In this document: positions 1 through 5,911 of the stretch, in pieces | How positions within the stretch are numbered: position 1 is the stretch's first letter | Layout of the letters: each line of letters opens with the position of its first letter | Assembly (NCBI GenBank): GCA_017411885.1 | Contig: JAFQPF010000074.1 | Coordinates: 1-9,204 of the forward strand | Reading direction: 5' to 3' | DNA from: Clostridia bacterium | GTDB taxonomy: Bacteria > Bacillota_A > Clostridia > Oscillospirales > CAG-272 | Length of the DNA stretch: 9,204 bases | Notes under the pieces: model-generated | Databases searched by the model: none | Seen by the model: only the letters and a program-made list of their open reading frames with translations | What the model was told of the DNA's origin: nothing | Program-made: the position numbers and the translations under genes

Positions 1-1059
1 GACAGGGATACGTATTATGCCAATATGCGAAGGAAAAACGGCTTTGACAAGCCTTTCAACATCAAGACCTGGTGCCTTGGCAACGAAATGTACGGATCGT
101 GGCAGATCTGCCGTAAGACAGCAGACGAGTATGGTCACATAGCGGAAGAAGCCGGAAAAATGATGAAATTGACCGATCCCGACATCGAGCTTGTGCTTTG
201 CGGAACAAACTGTGAATCCCCTGTGTTTGCCGATTGGAATTTGACGGTTCTCGATTACGCTTATAACTGTGCAGATTATATTTCACTGCACCAGTATTAT
301 AGTAACAAGGAAAATAATACTCCTGATTTTTTAGGCAGATCGGTGCATATGGATTCATTTATAAAGTCGGTTGTGGCAATGTGCGACTCCATAAAAGCTA
401 AAAAGCATTCGCAAAAGACGTTAAACCTTGCTTTTGATGAATGGAACGTGTGGGACAGCGCAGAGAAAATTAAGTGTGAAAAGTGGCAGGTAGCTCCACC
501 GATTCTGGAGGATGTATATAGCTTTGAAGACGCGCTTGTGGTAGGATGTATGCTTATGACGCTTCAGAATAACTGCGACAGAGTCAAAATAGCCTGCCTT
601 GCACAGCTTGTGAACGTAATTGCTCCGATAATGACCGAGACGGGTGGAAGTGCTTGGACGCAAACGATTTTTTACCCTTACATGTATGCATCGCAAAACG
701 GCAGAGGTACGGTCATGGAAAAGTTAACCAAATGTGAAACGTATCAAACGAGTGATAATTTAACCGTTCCGTATATTGAAAGCTCTGTCATAGTAAATGA
801 AGAAAAGAGAGAGATCGTTGTTTTTGCACTTAATCGTTCGCTTACGGAGGATATGCAGCTTTCGCTTGAATTGGGAGGATTTGATACAGCCTGCCTCAAA
901 GAGCACGTAGAATTATATTGCGAGAATCTTAAGGAAACAAACACAAAGACGGCACAAAAAGTCAAACCGATTTTAAGAGAGATCAATGAGATAAAAGGTG
1001 AAAATCAAGAGGTTGTGTTGAAGAAGCATTCATGGAATATGATAAGGCTTGCATATTAA
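1..1059 (+). CDS. Alpha-L-arabinofuranosidase, GH51 family (5' end missing)
   Basis: The reading frame is open from base 1, so the N-terminal part lies outside the window; 352 residues are visible, against roughly 490-510 for the usual family length. GH51 enzymes release terminal arabinofuranose from arabinoxylan and arabinan oligosaccharides by a retaining mechanism, usually in the cytoplasm. Visible hallmarks are the segment around KTWCLGNEMYGSWQ, whose Glu (codon 85-87) is the expected acid/base, and LAFDEWNVWD, whose Glu (codon 439-441) is the expected nucleophile. The stretch ETGGSAWTQTIFYPYMYAS and a C-terminal beta-rich part containing IVVFALNRS also fit the GH51 fold. The ATG at 25 is internal, because the family sequence continues upstream of it. 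The gene is followed by its own terminator and then by the separately promoted secreted esterase gene, suggesting a hemicellulose-use neighbourhood. Whether a signal peptide exists cannot be seen. Confidence 0.9.
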   Translation, partial: DRDTYYANMRRKNGFDKPFNIKTWCLGNEMYGSWQICRKTADEYGHIAEEAGKMMKLTDPDIELVLCGTNCESPVFADWNLTVLDYAYNCADYISLHQYYSNKENNTPDFLGRSVHMDSFIKSVVAMCDSIKAKKHSQKTLNLAFDEWNVWDSAEKIKCEKWQVAPPILEDVYSFEDALVVGCMLMTLQNNCDRVKIACLAQLVNVIAPIMTETGGSAWTQTIFYPYMYASQNGRGTVMEKLTKCETYQTSDNLTVPYIESSVIVNEEKREIVVFALNRSLTEDMQLSLELGGFDTACLKEHVELYCENLKETNTKTAQKVKPILREINEIKGENQEVVLKKHSWNMIRLAY

Positions 1060-1098
1060 TTTGGGTTTGCCGCATCCGCGGAAACGGACAAATAAGAT

Positions 1099-1130
1099 AA
1101 AAAAGAACGGGCTTATGCCCGTTCTTTTTT
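1099..1130 (+). terminator. Rho-independent terminator after the GH51 gene
   Basis: A perfect 14-bp inverted repeat (1099-1112 with 1117-1130) encloses a TTAT loop. The core is GAACGGGC/GCCCGTTC, and the 3' arm ends in TTTTTT. It begins 40 bases after the GH51 stop codon. The A-run on the 5' side means it could also act on transcripts of the minus strand. Confidence 0.92.
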
Positions 1131-1199
1131 GAGTTAAACGCAGTTTTTTGTCCAAAAAGCATATTTTGCAAAAAACGTATATTCTTAAAAAAATACAGA

Positions 1200-1228
1200 T
1201 TGACATATGAATCTCTGCTTGATACAAT
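1200..1228 (+). promoter_or_regulatory. Upstream promoter P1 of the esterase gene
   Basis: TTGACA (1200-1205) is separated by 17 bp from TACAAT (1223-1228), a near-consensus sigma-A promoter. Transcription would start near 1235 and give a leader of about 140 nt. The -10 overlaps TGATAC (1220-1225), the reverse complement of the GTATCA motif repeated downstream, so a regulator binding that motif could also cover this promoter. Confidence 0.65.
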
Positions 1229-1266
1229 AATAATGTAGTTTGGCAGTGATTTTGTCAATATTATGG

Positions 1267-1301
1267 GATACTTTGTATCAAAAAGTATCAAATATGTATC
1301 A
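1267..1301 (+). repeat. GATAC/GTATC repeat cluster, putative operator
   Basis: GTATCA occurs at 1275-1280, 1285-1290 and 1296-1301, giving start-to-start steps of 10 and 11 bp, which places the copies on one face of the helix. The first copy also forms an inverted repeat with GATAC at 1267-1271 (GATAC-TTT-GTATC). The cluster ends 9 bp before the -35 of promoter P2, a position typical of an activator site. The binding protein is unknown. Confidence 0.55.
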
Positions 1302-1310
1302 TTTGTTGCA

Positions 1311-1340
1311 TTGACATTATAGGTGCATGCAATGTATAAT
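1311..1340 (+). promoter_or_regulatory. Proximal promoter P2 of the esterase gene
   Basis: Consensus TTGACA (1311-1316) and consensus TATAAT (1335-1340) are separated by 18 bp. The predicted start near 1347 gives a leader of about 30 nt ending in AAGGAG (1362-1367), which is 8 nt from the ATG at 1376. This is the strongest promoter match in the window. Confidence 0.85.
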
Positions 1341-1375
1341 GTATTTGAAAACAAACCCGATAAGGAGAAAAAGGT

Positions 1376-4300
1376 ATGAAAAAATTATTCATCGCATTTA
1401 TCCTACTGCTAACGTTGACTGTGACTGCGATTTCGGTCAGTGCCGATGCTGATTGTATCGTTGCGGATGCAAGCGAACTTATCACTACGGTTAAAAGCTC
1501 GTCATTAGCGGGAATGGTACACAACACAGAGCTTGTATACGATGCTCTTGCAGGCAGAAGCTTTGTTGGTGGCTATCCAAACGGAGTATTGGATGTAGCC
1601 AATGATAATACGGGTTTGAGATTTGTGCTCACGGAGCTTTTTGACGGCTATAACGCAAAGGATTATCCGTATATCAAGGTTGGATACAAGGCACTTATCG
1701 CCTCCAATAAAAATACCGACGTAAATGTTGGTGTAAGCTATAATGGAACGGCTACACGTCTTTGGGGCAAAAGGGTGACTATTGACAACTCAGGTGCTTA
1801 TAACTCTGTAATTATTGATCTTAAGAGCTATACTAGTGCAGAACACGCGGCTGCAGACGTATATTCTTTTGATTCTATTGATGAAGCTCCTGTAGACTAC
1901 ATATACTTAAAGCCTTACTATTCAAAGAAGTCAATTTCAAAAGAGGATTATCTGATGGTTGAATACATAGGTGCGTTCAAGAGCGAGGCTGATGCTCTTG
2001 CTTACGTTCATCCGGCGAAAGCTTCCGAAATCGAAATTTCAATCAATTATACTGCGTTCAGACTTTCCGCAGGCGAGAGCTTTACGATCAAGCCTGCAGT
2101 TAAAGGTCTTGAGGGTGCTGAATTTACCTTTAAGAGCGCGGATCAAACTATTGCTACAATCGATGCAAGCGGTAAGGTTGCCGCACTCAAAAACGGTATT
2201 ACAACGGTAAGCGCATCCTATGGCGAAGAGACTGTTGAATGTATGGTAGTTGTCGGAAAGCCGGAAGCTATCTCCCTTGTAAAATACGATGTGTTCAACT
2301 ATGGCAAGCTGATCAATGTGAACGCTTTGGGTGATTCGATCACCAGTTATTCTGCTCCGAACGGACGTGTGTACCATGTATGGTGGTCTCAGAATTATAA
2401 CATAAAAAACAGAAACTATGGTGTCGGAGGAACAAAAATTTCTGTCACTGCCGGCGCAGAAGAGGATAAATCCTTCCAGGCAAGAGCCCTTACAATGGAG
2501 GAAAATGCAGATCTTATAACCGTAAAGGGCGGTGTTAATGACTGGTTTGGTAATGTTCCTCTCGGGGAAAAGGGAACCAGACTTAATACGACCTTCGAGG
2601 GCGGACTCAGAAATCTTATAGAAATTCTTATCAAGCGTTATCCCGAAAAGCAGATAGTTTTCTTTACCCCCATAAAGTGCTTGAGAACCTGTTCGAATAC
2701 ATTACCGCTTACCGATTACGTTGACAGAGTTTTAAGCGTATGCGCGGAATACGGCATTCCCGCGATTGACATATATAACTCGCCCGAAACCGACTTTACC
2801 GATACCCCCGAGCTCTTTTATGACGGCGACCTTCATCCTAACGATGAGGCTGAGGGTATGCTCGGTGAATATATGATGAATCAGATGGTAGCAAAGGGCA
2901 TCGTTACGGTTAGCGAAACCAATGACTTTAAACCGGTACCGGTAGGTGAGCATTTTGCTTTTGATGAGGAAGAGCTTTATAATCTTGTGTCCGTTCCCTC
3001 GGGCATCAGCAAATCCCTCAGCGACGGAAAGGTGAAAATCACTGCCGACTCCGAGGTGTCAAACGCACAGGTTACGGTATCATTTGAAAATGAGGATATT
3101 CTCCTTAAAACCTACAACGTTGTAAGAGTAGATTATAAAACAAACATAAATTCAATTAAGGGCACAGCGACGGTCGACTTTAATATACAGACAACATACG
3201 ATAAAGATGGTACAAGAAAATCCTTTACGTTGTTCTCCTACAAGCCGACGTTCAAATCAAGCGCACAGGATGAGATTTTTGTGGATGCCCTTGAAGATAG
3301 CTCTTTGCCCAACAGCTCACTTGGATCCGGTATCGGATATAATAATGCTGACGAATTATCAGAATACGATAAGCTTGTATTAAAGCTTTGGTATGACAAC
3401 GGAAATAAGAGTGTCAAGGATACGTATTTTGAAATAGAGTCTATAGGCTTTTACAAAAGCGTTGAGGAGGCTTACAGCGTTGATTTCGATGTAAATAAAG
3501 AGCTTCTCGGAATCGAGGTTCCTGCTGCTCTTGGTGTTGAACAGGGAACTATTACAAAGCTTGATGTCAAGTTGAACCCCACGACCGCGCAGGCAAAGCT
3601 TGCTTACGAAAGTAAGAATGATAGTGTTGCGCGCGTAACCGCAGACGGCAAAATAATCGCTCTTGCTCCCGGTCAGGCTACAATTAAGGTTACTGCAGAT
3701 GACGGTAAGTATACGGGAGATTGCGTAGTGACGGTAACGGCTCCCGCAAAGGATTACAGTCAGTATATCTTCGACCGCGATAACCTTGAAAACCTCGTTT
3801 ACAAGGTTATCGTAGAAAAGAAGCTTAACGTGGTATACCTCGGCGGCTCTGTTACAGCAGGTGCGGGCGCAAGTGTTGCTGATACCACATCCTGGAGAGG
3901 ACTCACAGGCGTGTGGCTCAAGAATATGTTCCCCGACGTTGAAGTTAACCTCCACAACTCCGCAATGGGCGGCTCGGGCTCTATGCTCGGCGCGTTCAGA
4001 ACAGACGTTGACGTTCTTGCACACGACCCCGACCTCGTATTCGTTGAATTCGCGGTTAACGACTCTTACAGCAAGCATTACGCAGATGGTACGGTTCAGC
4101 TTTACTATGAATCTATCATCCGCCAGATAAGAGAAAAGTCTCCCGAAACCGAGATCATTTCTATATATGTAACGGATAAGGGACTTTTAAATCAGACAGA
4201 CACAAGCCCGATTGCAAAGCTTCAGGAAACAGTCGCTGCTCACTATGGTGTAACAGGTATCGACGTCGGACGTGCGATGAACAATCATATCACATCCACC

Positions 4301-5119
4301 GGTGGAACATGGGAGGAGTACGTCAAAGACTCTGTTCATCCTCTTGACAAGGGTTATGTAATTTACGCCGACGTTATCAAGCAGTATCTCTTCGCTAAGC
4401 TATTCGGCGCTGATGAAGTACCCGAAAAGCCTATCGAGCATACAGTTCCCGAAACTTACATCGACGAAAGAAATATTGATTTCGTTCCCACATACGTTAA
4501 GGTTACAGAAAATACCTTCACAGATGTAAAGGGCTGGACATATAGCGCAAACAAAGCTTTTAACAACCTTGATTCGGAAGGCTATATTTATCCTTCGGCT
4601 AATGATAACAGCTTTACCTACAAGTTCAAGGGTACCGGTATCGCGTTCTTTATGGAATTTAACGGTGGCGGATACTACGTTGAGTGGACACTCGACGGCG
4701 GTCAGCCTCAGAATATCTACCTGACTGATACAAACCACGCCTTCAACAAGATGTACAAGACAGGCGTACTTGAGGATACATGGCACACGCTCACCTTCTC
4801 TTATAAGGGTGCAGATGGTACAGGCGGAACAAACCCGAACGTCAAGATCACAAGAATCCTCGTTTCGCAGATCGCTTCCGAGGAACCCGAAGTTCTCCTC
4901 GGTGACGTTGACGGAAACGGCATTGTTGAACCCACAGACGGCGTTGCTATCGCACGCTATAATGCTAAGTGGACAGGATACGGTGAAGATGAAATCAACC
5001 TCGCAAACTCCGACGTTGACGGCGTAGGCGGTGTTGATGCTACAGACGGCGTTATCCTTTCCCGTTACTTCGCTAAGTGGGCAGGATATGAAACTCTTCC
5101 CTACGTTCCGGCTGAATAA
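1376..5119 (+). CDS. Secreted dockerin protein with two SGNH/GDSL hydrolase domains
   Basis: This 1247-residue protein is probably a cellulosome-attached carbohydrate esterase, such as a hemicellulose deacetylase; the substrate is inferred. A signal peptide covers about residues 1-23 (hydrophobic core FIAFILLLTL, then SVSA). Beta module 1 spans about 27-210, and an Ig-like Big_2 domain about 217-293. SGNH domain 1 (about 312-510) has GDSIT with Ser321, Gly351/352, GGVND with Asn388, and DLHPN with His487. Beta module 2 spans about 527-702, and a second Big_2 domain about 711-789. SGNH domain 2 (about 816-1008) has GGSVT with Ser825, Gly865/866, VND with Asn895, and DSVHP with Asp985 and His988. 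A beta-rich, carbohydrate-binding-like domain (about 1038-1165) precedes a C-terminal type I-like dockerin (1175-1240). The start is fixed by AAGGAG 8 nt upstream and by the signal peptide. The gene has its own promoters and terminator. From SGNH domain 2 onward codon use becomes C-ending, unlike the first part. Confidence 0.9.
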   Translation: MKKLFIAFILLLTLTVTAISVSADADCIVADASELITTVKSSSLAGMVHNTELVYDALAGRSFVGGYPNGVLDVANDNTGLRFVLTELFDGYNAKDYPYIKVGYKALIASNKNTDVNVGVSYNGTATRLWGKRVTIDNSGAYNSVIIDLKSYTSAEHAAADVYSFDSIDEAPVDYIYLKPYYSKKSISKEDYLMVEYIGAFKSEADALAYVHPAKASEIEISINYTAFRLSAGESFTIKPAVKGLEGAEFTFKSADQTIATIDASGKVAALKNGITTVSASYGEETVECMVVVGKPEAISLVKYDVFNYGKLINVNALGDSITSYSAPNGRVYHVWWSQNYNIKNRNYGVGGTKISVTAGAEEDKSFQARALTMEENADLITVKGGVNDWFGNVPLGEKGTRLNTTFEGGLRNLIEILIKRYPEKQIVFFTPIKCLRTCSNTLPLTDYVDRVLSVCAEYGIPAIDIYNSPETDFTDTPELFYDGDLHPNDEAEGMLGEYMMNQMVAKGIVTVSETNDFKPVPVGEHFAFDEEELYNLVSVPSGISKSLSDGKVKITADSEVSNAQVTVSFENEDILLKTYNVVRVDYKTNINSIKGTATVDFNIQTTYDKDGTRKSFTLFSYKPTFKSSAQDEIFVDALEDSSLPNSSLGSGIGYNNADELSEYDKLVLKLWYDNGNKSVKDTYFEIESIGFYKSVEEAYSVDFDVNKELLGIEVPAALGVEQGTITKLDVKLNPTTAQAKLAYESKNDSVARVTADGKIIALAPGQATIKVTADDGKYTGDCVVTVTAPAKDYSQYIFDRDNLENLVYKVIVEKKLNVVYLGGSVTAGAGASVADTTSWRGLTGVWLKNMFPDVEVNLHNSAMGGSGSMLGAFRTDVDVLAHDPDLVFVEFAVNDSYSKHYADGTVQLYYESIIRQIREKSPETEIISIYVTDKGLLNQTDTSPIAKLQETVAAHYGVTGIDVGRAMNNHITSTGGTWEEYVKDSVHPLDKGYVIYADVIKQYLFAKLFGADEVPEKPIEHTVPETYIDERNIDFVPTYVKVTENTFTDVKGWTYSANKAFNNLDSEGYIYPSANDNSFTYKFKGTGIAFFMEFNGGGYYVEWTLDGGQPQNIYLTDTNHAFNKMYKTGVLEDTWHTLTFSYKGADGTGGTNPNVKITRILVSQIASEEPEVLLGDVDGNGIVEPTDGVAIARYNAKWTGYGEDEINLANSDVDGVGGVDATDGVILSRYFAKWAGYETLPYVPAE
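2309..2905 (+). other. SGNH hydrolase domain 1 (within the dockerin protein)
   Basis: This covers residues about 312-510. Block I is ALGDSITSY (nucleophile Ser321), block II is YGVGGT (oxyanion Gly), block III is GGVNDW (oxyanion Asn388) and block V is DGDLHPND (His487). In block V the acidic residues sit two (Asp485) and four (Asp483) places before His, rather than the usual three, so the catalytic acid cannot be assigned with certainty. All other hallmarks of an active SGNH esterase are present. Confidence 0.85.
3821..4399 (+). other. SGNH hydrolase domain 2 (within the dockerin protein)
   Basis: This covers residues about 816-1008. Block I is LGGSVTAG (Ser825), block II is AMGGSGS, block III is EFAVNDS (Asn895) and block V is KDSVHPLDKGY, with a canonical Asp985-x-x-His988. 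All catalytic positions are present, so this copy is probably active. Its GGSVT nucleophile motif and its overall sequence differ clearly from domain 1, so the two are distant paralogues or were acquired separately rather than by a recent tandem duplication. Confidence 0.88.
4904..4981 (+). repeat. Dockerin repeat 1
   Basis: Residues 1177-1202 form the first half of the dockerin. The calcium loop DVDGNGIVEPTD provides Asp1177, Asp1179, Asn1181 and Asp1188. It is followed by a helix ending in YNAKWTGY. It matches repeat 2 at 17 of 26 residues. Confidence 0.85.
5012..5089 (+). repeat. Dockerin repeat 2
   Basis: Residues 1213-1238 form the second half of the dockerin. The loop DVDGVGGVDATD keeps Asp1213, Asp1215 and Asp1224 but has Val1217 where Asn or Asp is usual. 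The helix ends in YFAKWAGY, repeating the YxAKWxGY signature of repeat 1. Paired calcium-loop-plus-helix repeats at a C-terminus are the mark of a dockerin that binds a scaffoldin cohesin. Confidence 0.85.
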
Positions 5120-5132
5120 TTTAATATATAAG

Positions 5133-5167
5133 AAACACCGTCGGTGAAATTCACCGACGGCGTTTTT
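5133..5167 (+). terminator. Terminator between the convergent esterase and ECF genes
   Basis: The inverted repeat CCGTCGGTGAA (5138-5148) and TTCACCGACGG (5150-5160) is perfect; the working loop is probably the central 3-5 bases. TTTTT (5163-5167) follows on the plus strand, 14 bases or more beyond the esterase stop. On the minus strand the same hairpin is followed by TTTCTTATATATTAAA, so it may also end the ECF transcript, whose stop codon adjoins it at 5168. Confidence 0.88.
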
Positions 5168-5707
5168 CTATTCCTTTATAAATCCCGATTTTGCAAGCGC
5201 GCGTACTATCGGCGGTATCAGAAGCAAGTGGATGATTATTGCAGGGAATGCCTTTATAAAATATCCGCTTACCCACAAATGGAGATTGTATTCGTTGCCG
5301 AGTATAAATGCTTTCACGATTCCGCCGGCAAGCCTGCCTGCTATCATCGCGCCTGTAAGGCTTATGTATATGCCGGGAAAGCTTCTTCCTTTGTGCAAAA
5401 AGCGTATGAGCAGGGCGGCAACAAGTGCATATACAGCACACTCGGTCATCATTGACGGAAGCTGGGGGACTGTCGGCATTGAGGTTAAAAGAGAGGATAG
5501 CAAAACTCCCGAAAGGGCGCATACAAATCCGTATTGCCACGCACAGGCAAGTCCGCATACAAGTATCGGTATATGCATAGGCGAAAAGAGCTTTCCGCCG
5601 TTCGGTATCATATGAAACGCCTGCGGTAGTATTATACACATAGCAATACATACCGCCGTGATCGCGATGTTTTTCAAGGTTTGTGTCCGGATCGTGTTTT
5701 TCTTCAT
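5168..5707 (-). CDS. ECF transporter S component, substrate unknown
   Basis: This 179-residue integral membrane protein looks like the substrate-binding S subunit of an energy-coupling-factor (vitamin or micronutrient) importer. About six hydrophobic segments are visible near residues 11-31, 44-58, 60-75, 86-104, 110-133 and 148-171. An alanine motif A18-x3-A22 in the first helix fits the known AxxxA contact with the EcfT subunit. The segment from SPMHIPILVCG through QYGF and the following SSLLTSMP/PSMM resemble a widespread clostridial S-component group with no assigned substrate. No EcfA or EcfT gene is nearby, as expected for a group II S component using a shared module. The ATG at 5705-5707 is the first in frame after a TGA and has only a weak ribosome binding site. 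The gene converges with the esterase gene and diverges from the his operon. Membrane role is sure; substrate is not. Confidence 0.8.
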   Translation of the reverse strand: MKKNTIRTQTLKNIAITAVCIAMCIILPQAFHMIPNGGKLFSPMHIPILVCGLACAWQYGFVCALSGVLLSSLLTSMPTVPQLPSMMTECAVYALVAALLIRFLHKGRSFPGIYISLTGAMIAGRLAGGIVKAFILGNEYNLHLWVSGYFIKAFPAIIIHLLLIPPIVRALAKSGFIKE

Positions 5708-5735
5708 TTTTTCAATGATTCAACTTTCTTTTTGC

Positions 5736-5748
5736 GCCGTTGTACGGC
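5736..5748 (-). other. Small hairpin in the ECF gene leader
   Basis: A perfect 5-bp inverted repeat (GCCGT and ACGGC around a 3-base loop) lies in the predicted 5' untranslated region of the ECF gene, about 30 bases before its ATG. It is too small to be a known riboswitch. It may stabilise the mRNA or be incidental. Confidence 0.35.
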
Positions 5749-5757
5749 TTTTATTAC

Positions 5758-5786
5758 ATTATACACTAAAAGGGCGTACAATGCAA
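5758..5786 (-). promoter_or_regulatory. Promoter of the ECF S-component gene
   Basis: Read on the minus strand, TTGCAT (5781-5786) is 17 bp from a consensus TATAAT (5758-5763). Transcription would start near 5751 and leave a leader of about 43 nt. The octamer TTTAGTGT (minus strand, 5763-5770) abuts the -10, as it does in the divergent his promoter. Confidence 0.75.
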
Positions 5787-5828
5787 TAAAATTTGGTTAT
5801 TATTTTTGTGAAAATATGATAAAAGCTA

Positions 5829-5857
5829 TTGACTTTAACGCTTTAGTGTGATAAAAT
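5829..5857 (+). promoter_or_regulatory. Promoter of the his operon
   Basis: TTGACT (5829-5834) is 17 bp from TAAAAT (5852-5857), with a predicted start near 5864 and a leader of about 48 nt. That is too short for a T-box or a histidine leader-peptide attenuator, so control is more likely by a repressor at the promoter. The ribosome binding site AAAGGA (5895-5900) lies 11 nt before the yerC ATG. Confidence 0.8.
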
Positions 5858-5866
5858 GTAAAAGCG
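5839..5866 (+). promoter_or_regulatory. Putative repressor operator over the his promoter
   Basis: CGCTTT (5839-5844) and AAAGCG (5861-5866) form an inverted repeat with a 16-bp gap that spans the -10 element and the transcription start. Inside it lies TTTAGTGT (5842-5849), which also occurs at the matching position of the divergent ECF promoter. The location suits repression by the TrpR-like protein encoded immediately downstream. The binding assignment is inferred. Confidence 0.45.
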
Positions 5867-5911
5867 ACAGGAAAATGTACGCAAAAAAACACGGAAAGGA
5901 ATTTCTGTATT

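Larger units (their letters stand above)
1131..1375 (+). promoter_or_regulatory. AT-rich regulatory intergenic region upstream of the secreted esterase gene
   Basis: No gene is supported between the GH51 terminator and the ATG at 1376. From left to right the region holds an AT-rich 8-bp inverted repeat (GTTTTTTG at 1143-1150, CAAAAAAC at 1169-1176), an upstream promoter (1200-1228), a GATAC/GTATC cluster (1267-1301), a second promoter (1311-1340) and the ribosome binding site. The small reading frames here are all on the minus strand, run through the terminator or the promoters, and show no family resemblance. Confidence 0.75.

Noticed and set aside
1143..1176. GTTTTTTG/CAAAAAAC inverted repeat as a terminator or attachment site
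   Set aside because: The arms are almost pure A/T with an 18-bp gap, giving a weak hairpin. No integrase or other mobile element gene is nearby.
1230..1258. Possible minus-strand promoter (TTGACA at 1253-1258, CATTAT at 1230-1235) that could make a small RNA ending at the 1099-1130 hairpin
   Set aside because: The -10 matches only 4 of 6 positions and overlaps the stronger plus-strand P1. In such AT-rich DNA a match of this quality is expected by chance, and nothing else supports an RNA gene.
3380..4078. Open frame of 232 codons on the minus strand, antisense to the esterase gene
   Set aside because: It runs opposite to a clearly coding SGNH region, is rich in Cys, Arg and Val of the kind produced by reverse reading, has no family resemblance and no evident ribosome binding site.
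5151..5651. Second minus-strand frame overlapping the ECF gene
   Set aside because: The other minus-strand frame gives a coherent six-helix membrane protein with its own promoter. This one is Arg- and Cys-rich, not hydrophobic in blocks, and runs into the terminator.
5858..5911. Histidine leader peptide or T-box in front of the his operon
   Set aside because: Only about 48 nt separate the predicted transcription start from the ATG. There is no run of His codons, no T-box sequence and no terminator hairpin.
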